9,516 nt of DNA from Chlorobiota bacterium (GTDB lineage: Bacteria > Bacteroidota > Ignavibacteria > Ignavibacteriales > Ignavibacteriaceae). Below are positions 1 through 6,587 of the stretch, one piece after another (within the stretch, counting starts at the first letter, position 1; each line of letters begins with the position of its first letter). Position numbers and translations under genes: made by a program. The stretch is from contig RHKR01000055.1 in the NCBI GenBank assembly GCA_008363265.1, positions 1-9,516 of the forward strand, given 5' to 3'. The notes beneath the pieces were generated by a model that saw only the letters and a list, made by a program, of their open reading frames with translations, searched no databases and was not told the origin of the DNA.

Positions 1-2
1 GA

Positions 3-1685
3 TGGGAAACCGTCTTCGAACGGTCGGGATTCAAAGCCACGGCTACCTATGCCGAAACAGATGACTACTTTACCCGTTTATCAAAAATTTCCGGTGCGGT
101 AAAATATGAAACTTTCGGCATTTCTCCACAGGGCCGCGCCATGAAAGTTTTTATTGTGTCAAAGGACACAGCGTTCACTCCCGCGGCCGCGAAACGATCA
201 GGTAAACCCCTTCTTTTTATCATAAACGGTATCCACTCGGGTGAGATAGAAGGAAAGGATGCCTCGATGATCTTCCTTAGGGAAATGCTTGTCGAGGGTA
301 AGCACCGGGAGATATACGACAATGTGAACATCGTTCTCGTCCCCATCTTCAGCGTTGACGGACATGAAAGGTCTTCCCCGTATAACCGGATAAACCAGGA
401 CGGTCCGGAGAACATGGGATGGAGGGTGACAGCCCAAAATCTGAACCTGAACCGTGACTGGACGAAGGCCGAGGCCCCGGAAATGCAGGCGATGGTAAAA
501 CTCTTCAACGCTTGGGACCCGGATATGATCATGGACAATCACACCACGAACGGTGCCGACTTCCAGTATACCGTTTCCTACGGTCTTGAGTACTTTGCCA
601 ACATGTCGCCCAACCTCGCTAAACTTATACGGAAGAGTTTTCTTCCATACATCATCGAACAGGTCGAGGGTGCCGGATGGCTGGTTTCGCCCTATGTCGG
701 TTTCAAGAACGACAAGGTTGAAGACGGGATAATGGAGTGGGCATCACTTCCTAGATTTACAAACGGATACTCCGCAACCCGCAACAGGATCAGTTTCTGC
801 GTCGAGACCCACATGATGAAACCATTTAAAGACCGTGTTTATGCCACCCTGGAGTGCATTAAAGCTACCGGTCAGTTCCTCGCGATGAATGGTAAGGTTG
901 TTATAGAGGAGAACAGGAAAGCCGACAATAACATGACCCTTTACACGGGAGAGAGCCCGGCCTGGCTACCGGTGAAATTTAAGCTTAAAGACACCACTTC
1001 GAAGACTTATCTCTGGAAGGGGATCGAGTCGGTCACTGAGGCCAGTACCGTCTCAGGCGGAATGAAGACTGTGTACACCGGTAAAAAGTATCAGAAAGAA
1101 GTGCCGCACTACGATATTATCGAAGTGGTGGATTCTGTTAGAATGCCCGCCGGTTACATCATTCCGCCCGAGTACAGCCACATCGCGGAAAAGATTGCGA
1201 TGCACGGGATCAAGGTCGAGGAAGTGAAAACCCCGGACAGGGTAAAGGTTGAGACCACAACCCTCCGCGATTTCAAGTTCGCTGACAGGCCATACGAAGG
1301 TCGCCACAGGGTCACTTATAAATACGATACCCGGGTTGAGGAGGTTACAGTTCCTGCGGGTTCCTTCTATGTGGAGAGCAGGCAGAAGCTCTACAAGCTT
1401 ATCGCTACTCTGCTCGAACCGAAGTCGGATGACTCATACCTCGCGTGGGGCTACTTCAACCAGATCTTTGAGATGAAGGAATATTACGAAGACTACGTGA
1501 TGGAGCGGCTCGCGCCGGAAATGCTGGCCAAAGATCCCTCCCTGAAAGCGGAGTTTGATAAGAAACTTGATCAGGATGAGAAGTTCAGGAATGATCCCAA
1601 TTCACGGCTCTTCTGGCTCTATCAGAGGTCACCGTGGTTCGACAAAAAGTATTGCGTTTACCCAATTTTAAAGGTGGTCAATTAA
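3..1685 (+). CDS. M14 family zinc carboxypeptidase-like metallopeptidase (5' end missing)
   Basis: The reading frame is open to the left edge; 560 residues are visible, so the first ATG at 141 is internal and the true start lies outside the window. This is a zinc peptidase of the M14 (carboxypeptidase A) family, which removes C-terminal residues from peptides. Counting from the first full codon, the zinc motif HxxE is H78-S-G-E81, followed by the conserved NLNRDW segment, the third zinc ligand H180 in DNHTTNG, and the likely catalytic glutamate E268 in FCVETH. The C-terminal half (about residues 300-560) is a long extra region without a recognised catalytic motif, as in large secreted M14 proteins of Bacteroidota. 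A signal peptide is expected upstream but not visible. The stop overlaps the next start by one base (TAATG), indicating co-transcription and coupled translation with the dipeptidase. The substrate is unknown; a role in peptide scavenging or cell-wall peptide trimming is inference. Confidence 0.9.
   Translation, partial: WETVFERSGFKATATYAETDDYFTRLSKISGAVKYETFGISPQGRAMKVFIVSKDTAFTPAAAKRSGKPLLFIINGIHSGEIEGKDASMIFLREMLVEGKHREIYDNVNIVLVPIFSVDGHERSSPYNRINQDGPENMGWRVTAQNLNLNRDWTKAEAPEMQAMVKLFNAWDPDMIMDNHTTNGADFQYTVSYGLEYFANMSPNLAKLIRKSFLPYIIEQVEGAGWLVSPYVGFKNDKVEDGIMEWASLPRFTNGYSATRNRISFCVETHMMKPFKDRVYATLECIKATGQFLAMNGKVVIEENRKADNNMTLYTGESPAWLPVKFKLKDTTSKTYLWKGIESVTEASTVSGGMKTVYTGKKYQKEVPHYDIIEVVDSVRMPAGYIIPPEYSHIAEKIAMHGIKVEEVKTPDRVKVETTTLRDFKFADRPYEGRHRVTYKYDTRVEEVTVPAGSFYVESRQKLYKLIATLLEPKSDDSYLAWGYFNQIFEMKEYYEDYVMERLAPEMLAKDPSLKAEFDKKLDQDEKFRNDPNSRLFWLYQRSPWFDKKYCVYPILKVVN
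1671..1677 (+). promoter_or_regulatory. Ribosome binding site fixing the dipeptidase start
   Basis: AAGGTGG lies 7 nt upstream of the ATG at 1685, inside the end of the M14 gene. It supports that ATG over the in-frame upstream ATG at 1634, which would add 17 residues ahead of an otherwise good signal peptide. Confidence 0.6.
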
Positions 1686-2392
1686 TGATAAAACCAGGTA
1701 AATACTTCTTTCTCGCTTTCTTTTTTCTGTATGGAGCTCTTCAGGCTCAGCCTGAAATTCCACTGAATGAATACGGACTCAAGGTGGTGAGTGACATTTC
1801 ACTCTATCATGAACTTGTAGCTCTCGACAGCAGCAACGCGCTACTTGATCTTGAAATACTTATCCCAAATCTGAAAAAGGATGTAAAATACGCCACTACA
1901 GATAACGTGACGAAGCACGTCCTCTACGAAACCCCCGGCGTGTTTCTCAGGTTGCCTGCAGCCCATGCACTGAGAAATGTTGCCGCCGAACTTGCTCTGA
2001 ACGGGATCGGTTTGGTGATTTATGACGGTTACAGGCCGTATGCAGTAACGAAAAAGATATGGGAATTTGTCCTCGATGAAGATTTTGCCGCCAGCCCTAA
2101 AACGGGAAGCAGGCACAACCGGGGGTGTGCGATCGACCTTGGACTGTATGACCTGAAAACTGGCGAACTGCTCGAAATGCCCACGGTATTCGATGAATTC
2201 ACCCCGAAAGCCGGACATGGATATCAGGAGCTTCCGCTGAGTGTGCGTACCAACCGTGCTCTCCTGCGGAGCGTGATGGAGAAGCATGGCTTTCAGGTGC
2301 TCGAGAGCGAGTGGTGGCACTATGACTTCAGAGACTGGAAAAAATTTGATCTAATGGATATTCCTTTCACCGTACTTCGATCGCCGAAGTGA
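1685..2392 (+). CDS. D-alanyl-D-alanine dipeptidase (VanX/DdpX family, M15D), exported
   Basis: A 235-residue zinc dipeptidase that should hydrolyse D-Ala-D-Ala. The family zinc site is complete: SRHNRGCAID gives H144 and D151, and EWWH gives the catalytic base E209 and ligand H212. The 7, 58 and 3 residue steps between these positions equal those remembered for VanX (H116, D123, E181, H184). The transition-state arginine is probably R117 in DGYRP. An N-terminal stretch KYFFLAFFFLYGALQAQ looks like a signal peptide cut near AQA/QP, so the enzyme probably acts in the periplasm, as DdpX-type recycling enzymes do, rather than in the cytosol like resistance VanX. The start at 1685 is chosen from the ribosome binding site, the signal peptide and the one-base overlap with the M14 gene. 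There is no VanH/VanA ligase next to it, so glycopeptide resistance is unlikely; peptidoglycan dipeptide turnover fits better. Confidence 0.92.
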   Translation: MIKPGKYFFLAFFFLYGALQAQPEIPLNEYGLKVVSDISLYHELVALDSSNALLDLEILIPNLKKDVKYATTDNVTKHVLYETPGVFLRLPAAHALRNVAAELALNGIGLVIYDGYRPYAVTKKIWEFVLDEDFAASPKTGSRHNRGCAIDLGLYDLKTGELLEMPTVFDEFTPKAGHGYQELPLSVRTNRALLRSVMEKHGFQVLESEWWHYDFRDWKKFDLMDIPFTVLRSPK

Positions 2393-2424
2393 CGTTGGTA
2401 AGTATTTGGCGGAATATGAAATAT

Positions 2425-2429
2425 AAGGA
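2425..2429 (+). promoter_or_regulatory. Ribosome binding site of the sensor kinase
   Basis: AAGGA lies 9 nt upstream of the ATG at 2439. The 46-nt gap after the dipeptidase contains no visible terminator hairpin, so the kinase may be read through from the upstream genes. Confidence 0.5.
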
Positions 2430-2438
2430 CACCTAAGA

Positions 2439-3932
2439 ATGGAAAAAGACGGTAAAAGCGATATCCTGACAGGAGAAGAGGTCTTCCGGAAGTTTTTCCA
2501 CCTCGCGCTTGATCTTTTCGTCGTCCTGGATAGAGAGGGCAAGGTCGTTCGGTACGACAAAGCCTGGGAGAATCTCCTTGGCTACACTTCTGACGAGATA
2601 TCAGGAAAGATATTTACAGAGTTTGTTCATCCCGATGACCGGGAGAGATCCTTGGCAGCTTTCAGGAGTATTTTCCAGACTGGAGAGCTGATCGACTTCA
2701 CGATCTGCTACTACACGAAAAACGGGAACAGAATTTACATCGAGTGGCGGGCATTCCTCGAGGCTGACAGGGTTTATTGTATCGCCCGGGATGTAACGAA
2801 ACGGGTGGAGACAGAGATCGAACTTAAAGAAAGCAAGGAAACCTACAAGTTCATCACTGAAAACATGACCGATGTGATCTGGGTGATGGATCCGTTCACG
2901 ATGAAATTCATTTATCTCAGCCCATCGGTCGAAAAACTGAGGGGTTATAGGGTCGAAGAGGTAATGCAGCAGCCGATGGATGAGATGGTCACACCTGAAT
3001 CCGCCGTGAGGACAGCCGAATCACTAAAGGAAGCGATGGAGAATTACTTCGCAACCGGTGAATTTTATGAGAAAACCATAAGGATAGAGCAGCCTGTGAA
3101 AGGCGGTGGAACAGTCTGGACCGAAGTGGTTAGCAGCCTCCTTAAAGACGCGGCAGGTAACCTCAGGATCATCGGAGTGACCAGGAACATTACAGAGAAT
3201 CTTAAGATGGAGAATGAGCTGAAACAGAAAAACTCCGAACTTCAGCTCGCGAACAGCACCAGGGATAAGCTTCTCGCCGTTATTTCCCACGATCTGAGGA
3301 GCCCTTTCCATCCGATCCTGAACATGTCTGACATCCTGATGACGGATCTCGAGATACTGACACCAAAGGAGACAAAACAGTTCGCGGAAGATATCCATAA
3401 CTCAGCGGTGAAGGTGATGAACCTGCTGGAGAACCTGCTGAAGTGGACCCGTGTTCAGGCCGGGGCACTCCCGTTCAACCCCGTGAGTGTCGACCTAAAA
3501 ATCCTTGTGAAAGACACTCTGAACTCACTCAAGTACAATCTGCATACGAAGAACATTACCGTGGATGCTGTTCTCCCGGCGGGAATGGTGATTGAGGGGG
3601 ATGTGTCGATGCTTCAGTCACTGGTACAGAATCTCATAACCAACGCCATGAAGTTCAGTTATCCCGGCAGTATGATCGGGGTTTCACTTGCTCCCGAAGA
3701 TGACAAGGTGATCCTCGTAGTTGCCGATCAGGGTGTGGGTATGACCGGGGAGCAAAAGGCCAGACTTTTTCTTGAACATGAGATCGCTTCAACACCCGGA
3801 ACCTCGAACGAAAAGGGGAGCGGTTTGGGATTAAGGCTCTGTTTTGAGTTCGTGGCCAGGCACAAAGGAACCATCGAAGTTGAGACCGAACCGGGCAAAG
3901 GCACAAAATTTATTGTTAAACTACCCAAATAA
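2439..3932 (+). CDS. Cytosolic PAS-PAS sensor histidine kinase
   Basis: A 497-residue two-component sensor kinase without signal peptide or membrane segments, so it should sense a cytosolic cue. Domains in order: PAS 1 (about residues 15-125, with LDREGKVVRYDKAWENLLGY and the HPDDR turn), PAS 2 (about 132-255, with SPSVEKLRGYRVEEV), a charged helical linker (about 255-275), HisKA dimerisation/phosphoacceptor domain with H284 in VISHDLRSPF, and a HATPase_c domain with N-box N398-LIT-N402, G1 box DQGVGM and G2 box GSGLGLRL near the C terminus. All kinase boxes are intact. No receiver domain is fused and no response regulator gene lies beside it, so it is an orphan kinase here; partner and signal are unknown. 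No ligand-binding residues in the PAS domains (heme or flavin) could be recognised. The last codons lie against the tRNA repeat block, which starts at 3927. Confidence 0.95.
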   Translation: MEKDGKSDILTGEEVFRKFFHLALDLFVVLDREGKVVRYDKAWENLLGYTSDEISGKIFTEFVHPDDRERSLAAFRSIFQTGELIDFTICYYTKNGNRIYIEWRAFLEADRVYCIARDVTKRVETEIELKESKETYKFITENMTDVIWVMDPFTMKFIYLSPSVEKLRGYRVEEVMQQPMDEMVTPESAVRTAESLKEAMENYFATGEFYEKTIRIEQPVKGGGTVWTEVVSSLLKDAAGNLRIIGVTRNITENLKMENELKQKNSELQLANSTRDKLLAVISHDLRSPFHPILNMSDILMTDLEILTPKETKQFAEDIHNSAVKVMNLLENLLKWTRVQAGALPFNPVSVDLKILVKDTLNSLKYNLHTKNITVDAVLPAGMVIEGDVSMLQSLVQNLITNAMKFSYPGSMIGVSLAPEDDKVILVVADQGVGMTGEQKARLFLEHEIASTPGTSNEKGSGLGLRLCFEFVARHKGTIEVETEPGKGTKFIVKLPK

Positions 3933-3987
3933 TTTTGTTTAGTCCCGGAAAATTCCCAAGCTCAGAGTCTAATTTCGACAATTTAAC

Positions 3988-4073
3988 GCTACGAGAAAGA
4001 GCATTTGGTGGCTCGTCAGGCTCATAACCCGAAGGTAGAAGGTTCAATTCGCCGCGGCGAACGGCCCGCGCTA
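3988..4073 (+). pseudogene. Degraded initiator tRNA-Met copy (copy 1) with palindrome in the T-arm
   Basis: This stretch aligns without gaps, at a constant offset of 512 bases, with the intact tRNA-fMet from its 5' end to TTCAA in the T-loop. The D-arm and the anticodon loop CTCATAA are kept. The 5' acceptor strand has changed at several bases (TACGAGA against CGCGGGG), mostly G to A or C to T, and no longer pairs with the 3' strand; one anticodon-stem pair is also lost. In the T-loop, a 14-bp palindrome (4048-4061) replaces three bases of the normal sequence. Promoter and terminator around it are also degraded. It should not give a usable tRNA and is best read as a pseudogene from a duplication of the whole tRNA unit. 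Confidence 0.8.
4041..4067 (+). repeat. 27-nt direct repeat, left copy, containing a 14-bp palindrome
   Basis: Identical over 27 nt to 4648-4674. Its core TTCGCCGCGGCGAA (4048-4061) is a perfect 14-bp palindrome lying in the T-loop/T-stem of the degraded tRNA copy. The two copies are 607 bases apart and bracket the GIY-YIG gene and the intact tRNA. Everything around this copy has drifted, yet these 27 bases have not. Confidence 0.85.
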
Positions 4074-4080
4074 CAAAGGA

Positions 4081-4113
4081 AAGTCTGGTTTCACAAGAAG
4101 TAGGGCTTATTTC
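4081..4113 (+). terminator. Degraded copy of the tRNA terminator
   Basis: This aligns with the terminators after copies 2 and 3 (shared loop bases around ACAAGAAG), but its stem AAGTCTGG against TAGGGCTT now holds G-T pairs and a mismatch, and the U-run is interrupted. It is probably weak, so read-through into the GIY-YIG gene is possible. Confidence 0.4.
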
Positions 4114-4149
4114 TTGACCGATAGTTGAATCTCCTTTCGAGTTAGTTGC

Positions 4150-4395
4150 ATGAAAAAGTATTTCGTTTACATAATTTTAAGCGCAGAAGGATTAAAGTAC
4201 ACCGGCATGACGGAAGACCTTGAAAAGAGGCTGGCAGAACATAATTGCAAATCTCTTTCGCTATGGACCAAAAGAGGGAATGACTGGAAATTGGCATACA
4301 CCGAAGTGTTCGACAGCAAGGCGGATGCGTTGAAAAGAGAGAAATGGCTAAAAACCGGAGTTGGCAGAGAGTTTCTTAGGAGTAAGGGGTTATAA
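4150..4395 (+). CDS. Small single-domain GIY-YIG nuclease (UPF0213/UvrC-N-like)
   Basis: An 81-residue protein that is only a GIY-YIG nuclease domain. The family signature is in variant form: YFVYI (residues 4-8) stands for GIY and YTG (17-19) for YIG, as is common in the small stand-alone group. The catalytic arginine is probably R27 in LEKRLAEHN, and the metal-binding glutamate is E64 in ALKREKWLK, so the active site looks intact. The ATG is fixed by an in-frame TGA at 4126-4128; no Shine-Dalgarno sequence is evident. It sits between a degraded and an intact copy of the initiator tRNA unit, both + strand, and has no promoter of its own that I can recognise. The codons look more A-rich than those of the neighbouring housekeeping genes. 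The protein group has no firmly known function; a homing-type or recombination role at tRNA genes is inferred from the repeats around it, not from the protein. Confidence 0.88.
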   Translation: MKKYFVYIILSAEGLKYTGMTEDLEKRLAEHNCKSLSLWTKRGNDWKLAYTEVFDSKADALKREKWLKTGVGREFLRSKGL

Positions 4396-4445
4396 CCCCA
4401 AGATTATTGGGAAAATCTGTCAAACTTAGAAAACTCCTAAATAAT

Positions 4446-4476
4446 TTTGTAAATTTCCGAAACTTCACTATATTTG
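4446..4476 (+). promoter_or_regulatory. Bacteroidota-type promoter of initiator tRNA
   Basis: TTTG (4446-4449), then 19 nt, then TATATTTG (4469-4476), matches the Bacteroidota sigma factor consensus TTTG-N19-21-TAnnTTTG exactly. Transcription should start near 4482-4485, giving a leader of roughly 20 nt before the tRNA. The same block in front of copy 1 (from 3927) keeps TTTG (3934-3937) but has lost the -7 box. Confidence 0.75.
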
Positions 4477-4501
4477 TAGTCTAGTTTTGACAATTTAACA
4501 C

Positions 4502-4574
<73 letters not shown>

Positions 4575-4582
4575 CAAGAAAT

Positions 4583-4616
4583 AAAAGCCTGATTTTATAA
4601 GAAGTCAGGCTTTTTT
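4583..4616 (+). terminator. Rho-independent terminator of tRNA-fMet
   Basis: The stem AAAAGCCTGA (4583-4592) pairs with TCAGGCTTTT (4605-4614) around a 12-nt loop, and the T-run continues to 4616. It lies 8 nt after the tRNA. Confidence 0.85.
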
Positions 4617-4632
4617 GTTATTGGCAATAGTG

Positions 4633-4681
4633 AACCCGAAGGTTGTCGGTTCAATTCGCCGCGGCGAACGGCCCCCGCTAC
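4633..4681 (+). pseudogene. 3' half of initiator tRNA-Met (copy 3) with palindrome in the T-arm
   Basis: Similarity to the intact tRNA begins at the two A residues just 3' of the anticodon and continues to the 3' end of the acceptor arm and into the terminator. There is no 5' half. The T-loop carries the same 14-bp palindrome as copy 1 (4655-4668 here), but the flanking tRNA bases are otherwise like the intact gene, so this copy is younger or better preserved than copy 1. A tRNA 3' end repeated close downstream of the intact gene, starting at the anticodon loop, is what integration at a tRNA anticodon-loop site leaves behind. It is not a functional tRNA. Confidence 0.8.
4648..4674 (+). repeat. 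27-nt direct repeat, right copy, containing a 14-bp palindrome
   Basis: Right partner of the repeat at 4041-4067, identical over 27 nt, with the palindrome at 4655-4668. With the left copy it frames a 607-base period holding the GIY-YIG gene and the intact tRNA. Confidence 0.85.
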
Positions 4682-4688
4682 TAGAAAT

Positions 4689-4720
4689 AAAAGCCTGGTT
4701 TTACAAGAAGCCGGGCTTTT
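4689..4720 (+). terminator. Second copy of the tRNA terminator
   Basis: The stem AAAAGCCTGG (4689-4698) pairs with CCGGGCTTTT (4711-4720) with one G-T pair. The sequence is clearly duplicated from the terminator at 4583-4616. It should still fold and may insulate the downstream gene from tRNA transcription. Confidence 0.75.
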
Positions 4721-4784
4721 GTATTTTAAAGCGTTGATTTCAATTTTTCATCAGCAGTGGCTTTCCAATTAAATGGAGTTGAAA

Positions 4785-6524
4785 ATGAAGCGCGAACACC
4801 ACTTCCTGCAGTTTTACCTGACACTCATTTTGTCTTTTCTGATATCACCCCTCCTCCACTCACAGGATTCAATGTGGACGAAAACTTTCGGTGGCACCAA
4901 TATCGACGCCGCGTACGCGATCGAAGAGACCGGTGACGAAGGGTACATCATAGCCGGCTATACAAGATCTTATGGAACGGCTTCCGGCAGAAACCTCTGG
5001 CTTTTCAGAACCGCTAAAAACGGAGATCTGATCTGGAATAAAACCTTTGGCGGCAACAGCGACGATGAAGCCGCGGCCGGGAAGCAAACCCTCGACGGCG
5101 GGTTCATAGCGGCCGGTTACACTTCTTCATTCGGAGCCGGTGCCAAAGATGTTTTCGTTGTAAGAACAGATTCCGCGGGAAACGAGGTGTGGAGCAGGGC
5201 TTTCGGCGGTACATCTGATGAGGAGGCATATGCTCTTGAAGTGCTTCCCGATGGAGGTTTTATCATTGCCTGCGCCACTTCTTCAGCCACAGCTGGCAGC
5301 AGGGATGGATGGCTTATACGCCTGACATCGGCCGGGAACATCCTTTGGGATAAAAAATTCGGTGGTCTCAGCACAGATGGATTTCGTGGGCTCCAGCGAA
5401 CCTCTGACAATGGGTTCATTCTAACCGGTTGGACAGCTTCCGACGGTGCCGGTGTCCTCGGAAACGCCTGGCTCGTAAAAACCGACAGTTCAGGAAACAT
5501 ACTTTTTAATAAAAACTTCGGCGGATCAGATGCCGACAGGGGACTCTCTGTTCAGCAAACAGCCGATGGTGGCTATATCCTCACGGGCTATACTGCTTCC
5601 ACAGGCGCGGGACTGGATGACATGTACCTGATCAGAACCGACGCCTCAGGGAATCTGGTGTGGGCGAAAACCTTCGGCAGTACAGGCCGAGATTATGGAA
5701 ACGCGGTAAAGCAGACCGCCGATGGCGGCTTCCTGATCGCCGGTTACACTCTCTCCTATGGAGCGGGAAGTGAGGATCTTTGGCTGGTGAAAACGGATAA
5801 CGCGGGTAACCAACTCTGGCATAAAACTTATGGCGGAACCGCCGCTGATGTGGCAAACTCGATGGATCTCACCACCGATGGGGGTTATGTAATTGTTGGA
5901 TACACGCTTTCATCCGGCGCAGGTGTTCACGATGCCTGGCTGTTAAGGACAGTACCTTCAGTTGTCCCCGTTGAGTTGGTATCTTTTTCGGCAAATGGTA
6001 CCGAAGAGGGTATGCTGCTGGAATGGACAACTGCATCGGAAGTTAATAATCAAGGATTTGAGATCCAGCGAAGCGGGGACATGATCAGTTTCGTTGCACT
6101 TGATTTTGTCCATGGCAAGGGGACGACAACCGTTGGACAGAATTACTCATATCTGGATAAAAGTCCGACGAGCGGCATAAACTATTACCGTCTGAAACAA
6201 ATCGACCTGAATGGTGATTTCCACTACTCCGGCGTGATCGAGTGGAGCGGAAGCCCGGTCGGTTCTTATTCACTTGGGCAGAATTATCCTAATCCATTTA
6301 ATCCGTCAACCGTTATAAGTTACACTTTGCCGGCTACGGGTTTTGTGGAATTGAAAGTTTTTAATTCGAAAGGCGAACTGGTAAGGATTCTCGTAAGAAG
6401 TGTGGTTCAGGCTGGAGAAAACTCGGTTGAATTCGATGCAAGTGGGCTTCCTTCCGGGGCTTATTTCTACCGTCTGGAATCAAATGGAATTGCTCTCTCA
6501 GGTAAAATGCTCCTATTAAAATGA
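4785..6524 (+). CDS. Secreted seven-bladed beta-propeller protein with T9SS type A sorting domain
   Basis: A 579-residue exported protein of unknown ligand. The signal peptide covers about residues 1-27 (LTLILSFLISPLLHSQ). Seven tandem repeats of 52-53 residues follow, starting at W31, W84, W136, W188, F241, W293 and W345. Each has the pattern W-x-K-x-FGG, then DGGFI-x-AGYT, SxGAG, DxWLxKTDxxGN, which predicts a seven-bladed propeller. Residues 390-490 form an Ig/FN3-like module (VELVSFSA, LLEWTTASEVNNQGFEIQRS). Residues 497-579 are the C-terminal sorting domain with NYPNPFNPST and the SGAYFYRLES end typical of T9SS cargo, which is exported through the outer membrane and usually anchored at the surface. 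The start at 4785 is preferred over the ATG at 4773 because GGAG (4775-4778) lies 6 nt before it. Surface adhesion or binding is a guess. The gene is monocistronic between terminators. Confidence 0.9.
   Translation: MKREHHFLQFYLTLILSFLISPLLHSQDSMWTKTFGGTNIDAAYAIEETGDEGYIIAGYTRSYGTASGRNLWLFRTAKNGDLIWNKTFGGNSDDEAAAGKQTLDGGFIAAGYTSSFGAGAKDVFVVRTDSAGNEVWSRAFGGTSDEEAYALEVLPDGGFIIACATSSATAGSRDGWLIRLTSAGNILWDKKFGGLSTDGFRGLQRTSDNGFILTGWTASDGAGVLGNAWLVKTDSSGNILFNKNFGGSDADRGLSVQQTADGGYILTGYTASTGAGLDDMYLIRTDASGNLVWAKTFGSTGRDYGNAVKQTADGGFLIAGYTLSYGAGSEDLWLVKTDNAGNQLWHKTYGGTAADVANSMDLTTDGGYVIVGYTLSSGAGVHDAWLLRTVPSVVPVELVSFSANGTEEGMLLEWTTASEVNNQGFEIQRSGDMISFVALDFVHGKGTTTVGQNYSYLDKSPTSGINYYRLKQIDLNGDFHYSGVIEWSGSPVGSYSLGQNYPNPFNPSTVISYTLPATGFVELKVFNSKGELVRILVRSVVQAGENSVEFDASGLPSGAYFYRLESNGIALSGKMLLLK
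4875..5951 (+). repeat. Seven in-gene tandem repeats of about 156 bp (propeller blades)
   Basis: Seven coding repeats, each 156-159 bp, begin at codons for W/F in W-x-K-x-FGG. They are alike in protein but diverged in DNA, so they are old. Blade 3 is the least regular (IIACATSSATAG in place of the AGYTxSxGAG consensus). Confidence 0.85.
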
Positions 6525-6557
6525 AGCCATTGTCTTGAGGCGGAAGTGCCAAAATTG

Positions 6558-6587
6558 AAAAAGCCGGTTTCAGAACCGGCTTTTTTT
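6558..6587. terminator. Bidirectional terminator between convergent genes
   Basis: A perfect 12-bp stem AAAAAGCCGGTT / AACCGGCTTTTT (6558-6569 and 6574-6585) closes a TCAG tetraloop, with T-runs on both strands. It can end the propeller gene on the + strand; on the - strand the stop codon at 6586-6588 sits right against it, so it also ends the methyltransferase transcript. Confidence 0.92.

Noticed and set aside
1841..2320. Antisense open frame of 159 codons inside the dipeptidase gene
   Set aside because: The sense strand carries all VanX-family catalytic residues; the antisense product has no recognisable features.
1685..2392. Glycopeptide-resistance (van-type) locus
   Set aside because: Only the dipeptidase is present; no D-lactate dehydrogenase, alternative ligase or VanRS pair is nearby, and the protein has a signal peptide.
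3988..4073. Copy 1 as a second working tRNA-Met gene
   Set aside because: Acceptor pairing is broken at several positions, an anticodon-stem pair is lost and the T-arm is interrupted by a palindrome.
4397..4411. Short hairpin CCCAA/TTGGG just after the GIY-YIG stop codon
   Set aside because: The stem is only 5 bp and no T-run follows, so it is not supported as a terminator.
4487..4492. TTGACA just before tRNA-fMet, resembling a sigma-70 -35 box
   Set aside because: There is no -10 box between it and the tRNA 5' end, and a full Bacteroidota-type promoter lies upstream; it falls inside the transcribed leader.
4718..4760. Possible promoter of the propeller gene (TTTG at 4718-4721)
   Set aside because: No TAnnTTTG box is found at the right distance; the promoter remains unidentified.
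5117..5500. Antisense open frame of 127 codons inside the propeller gene
   Set aside because: It mirrors the repetitive coding sequence on the other strand and shows no family motif or ribosome binding site; the sense frame has clear domain structure.
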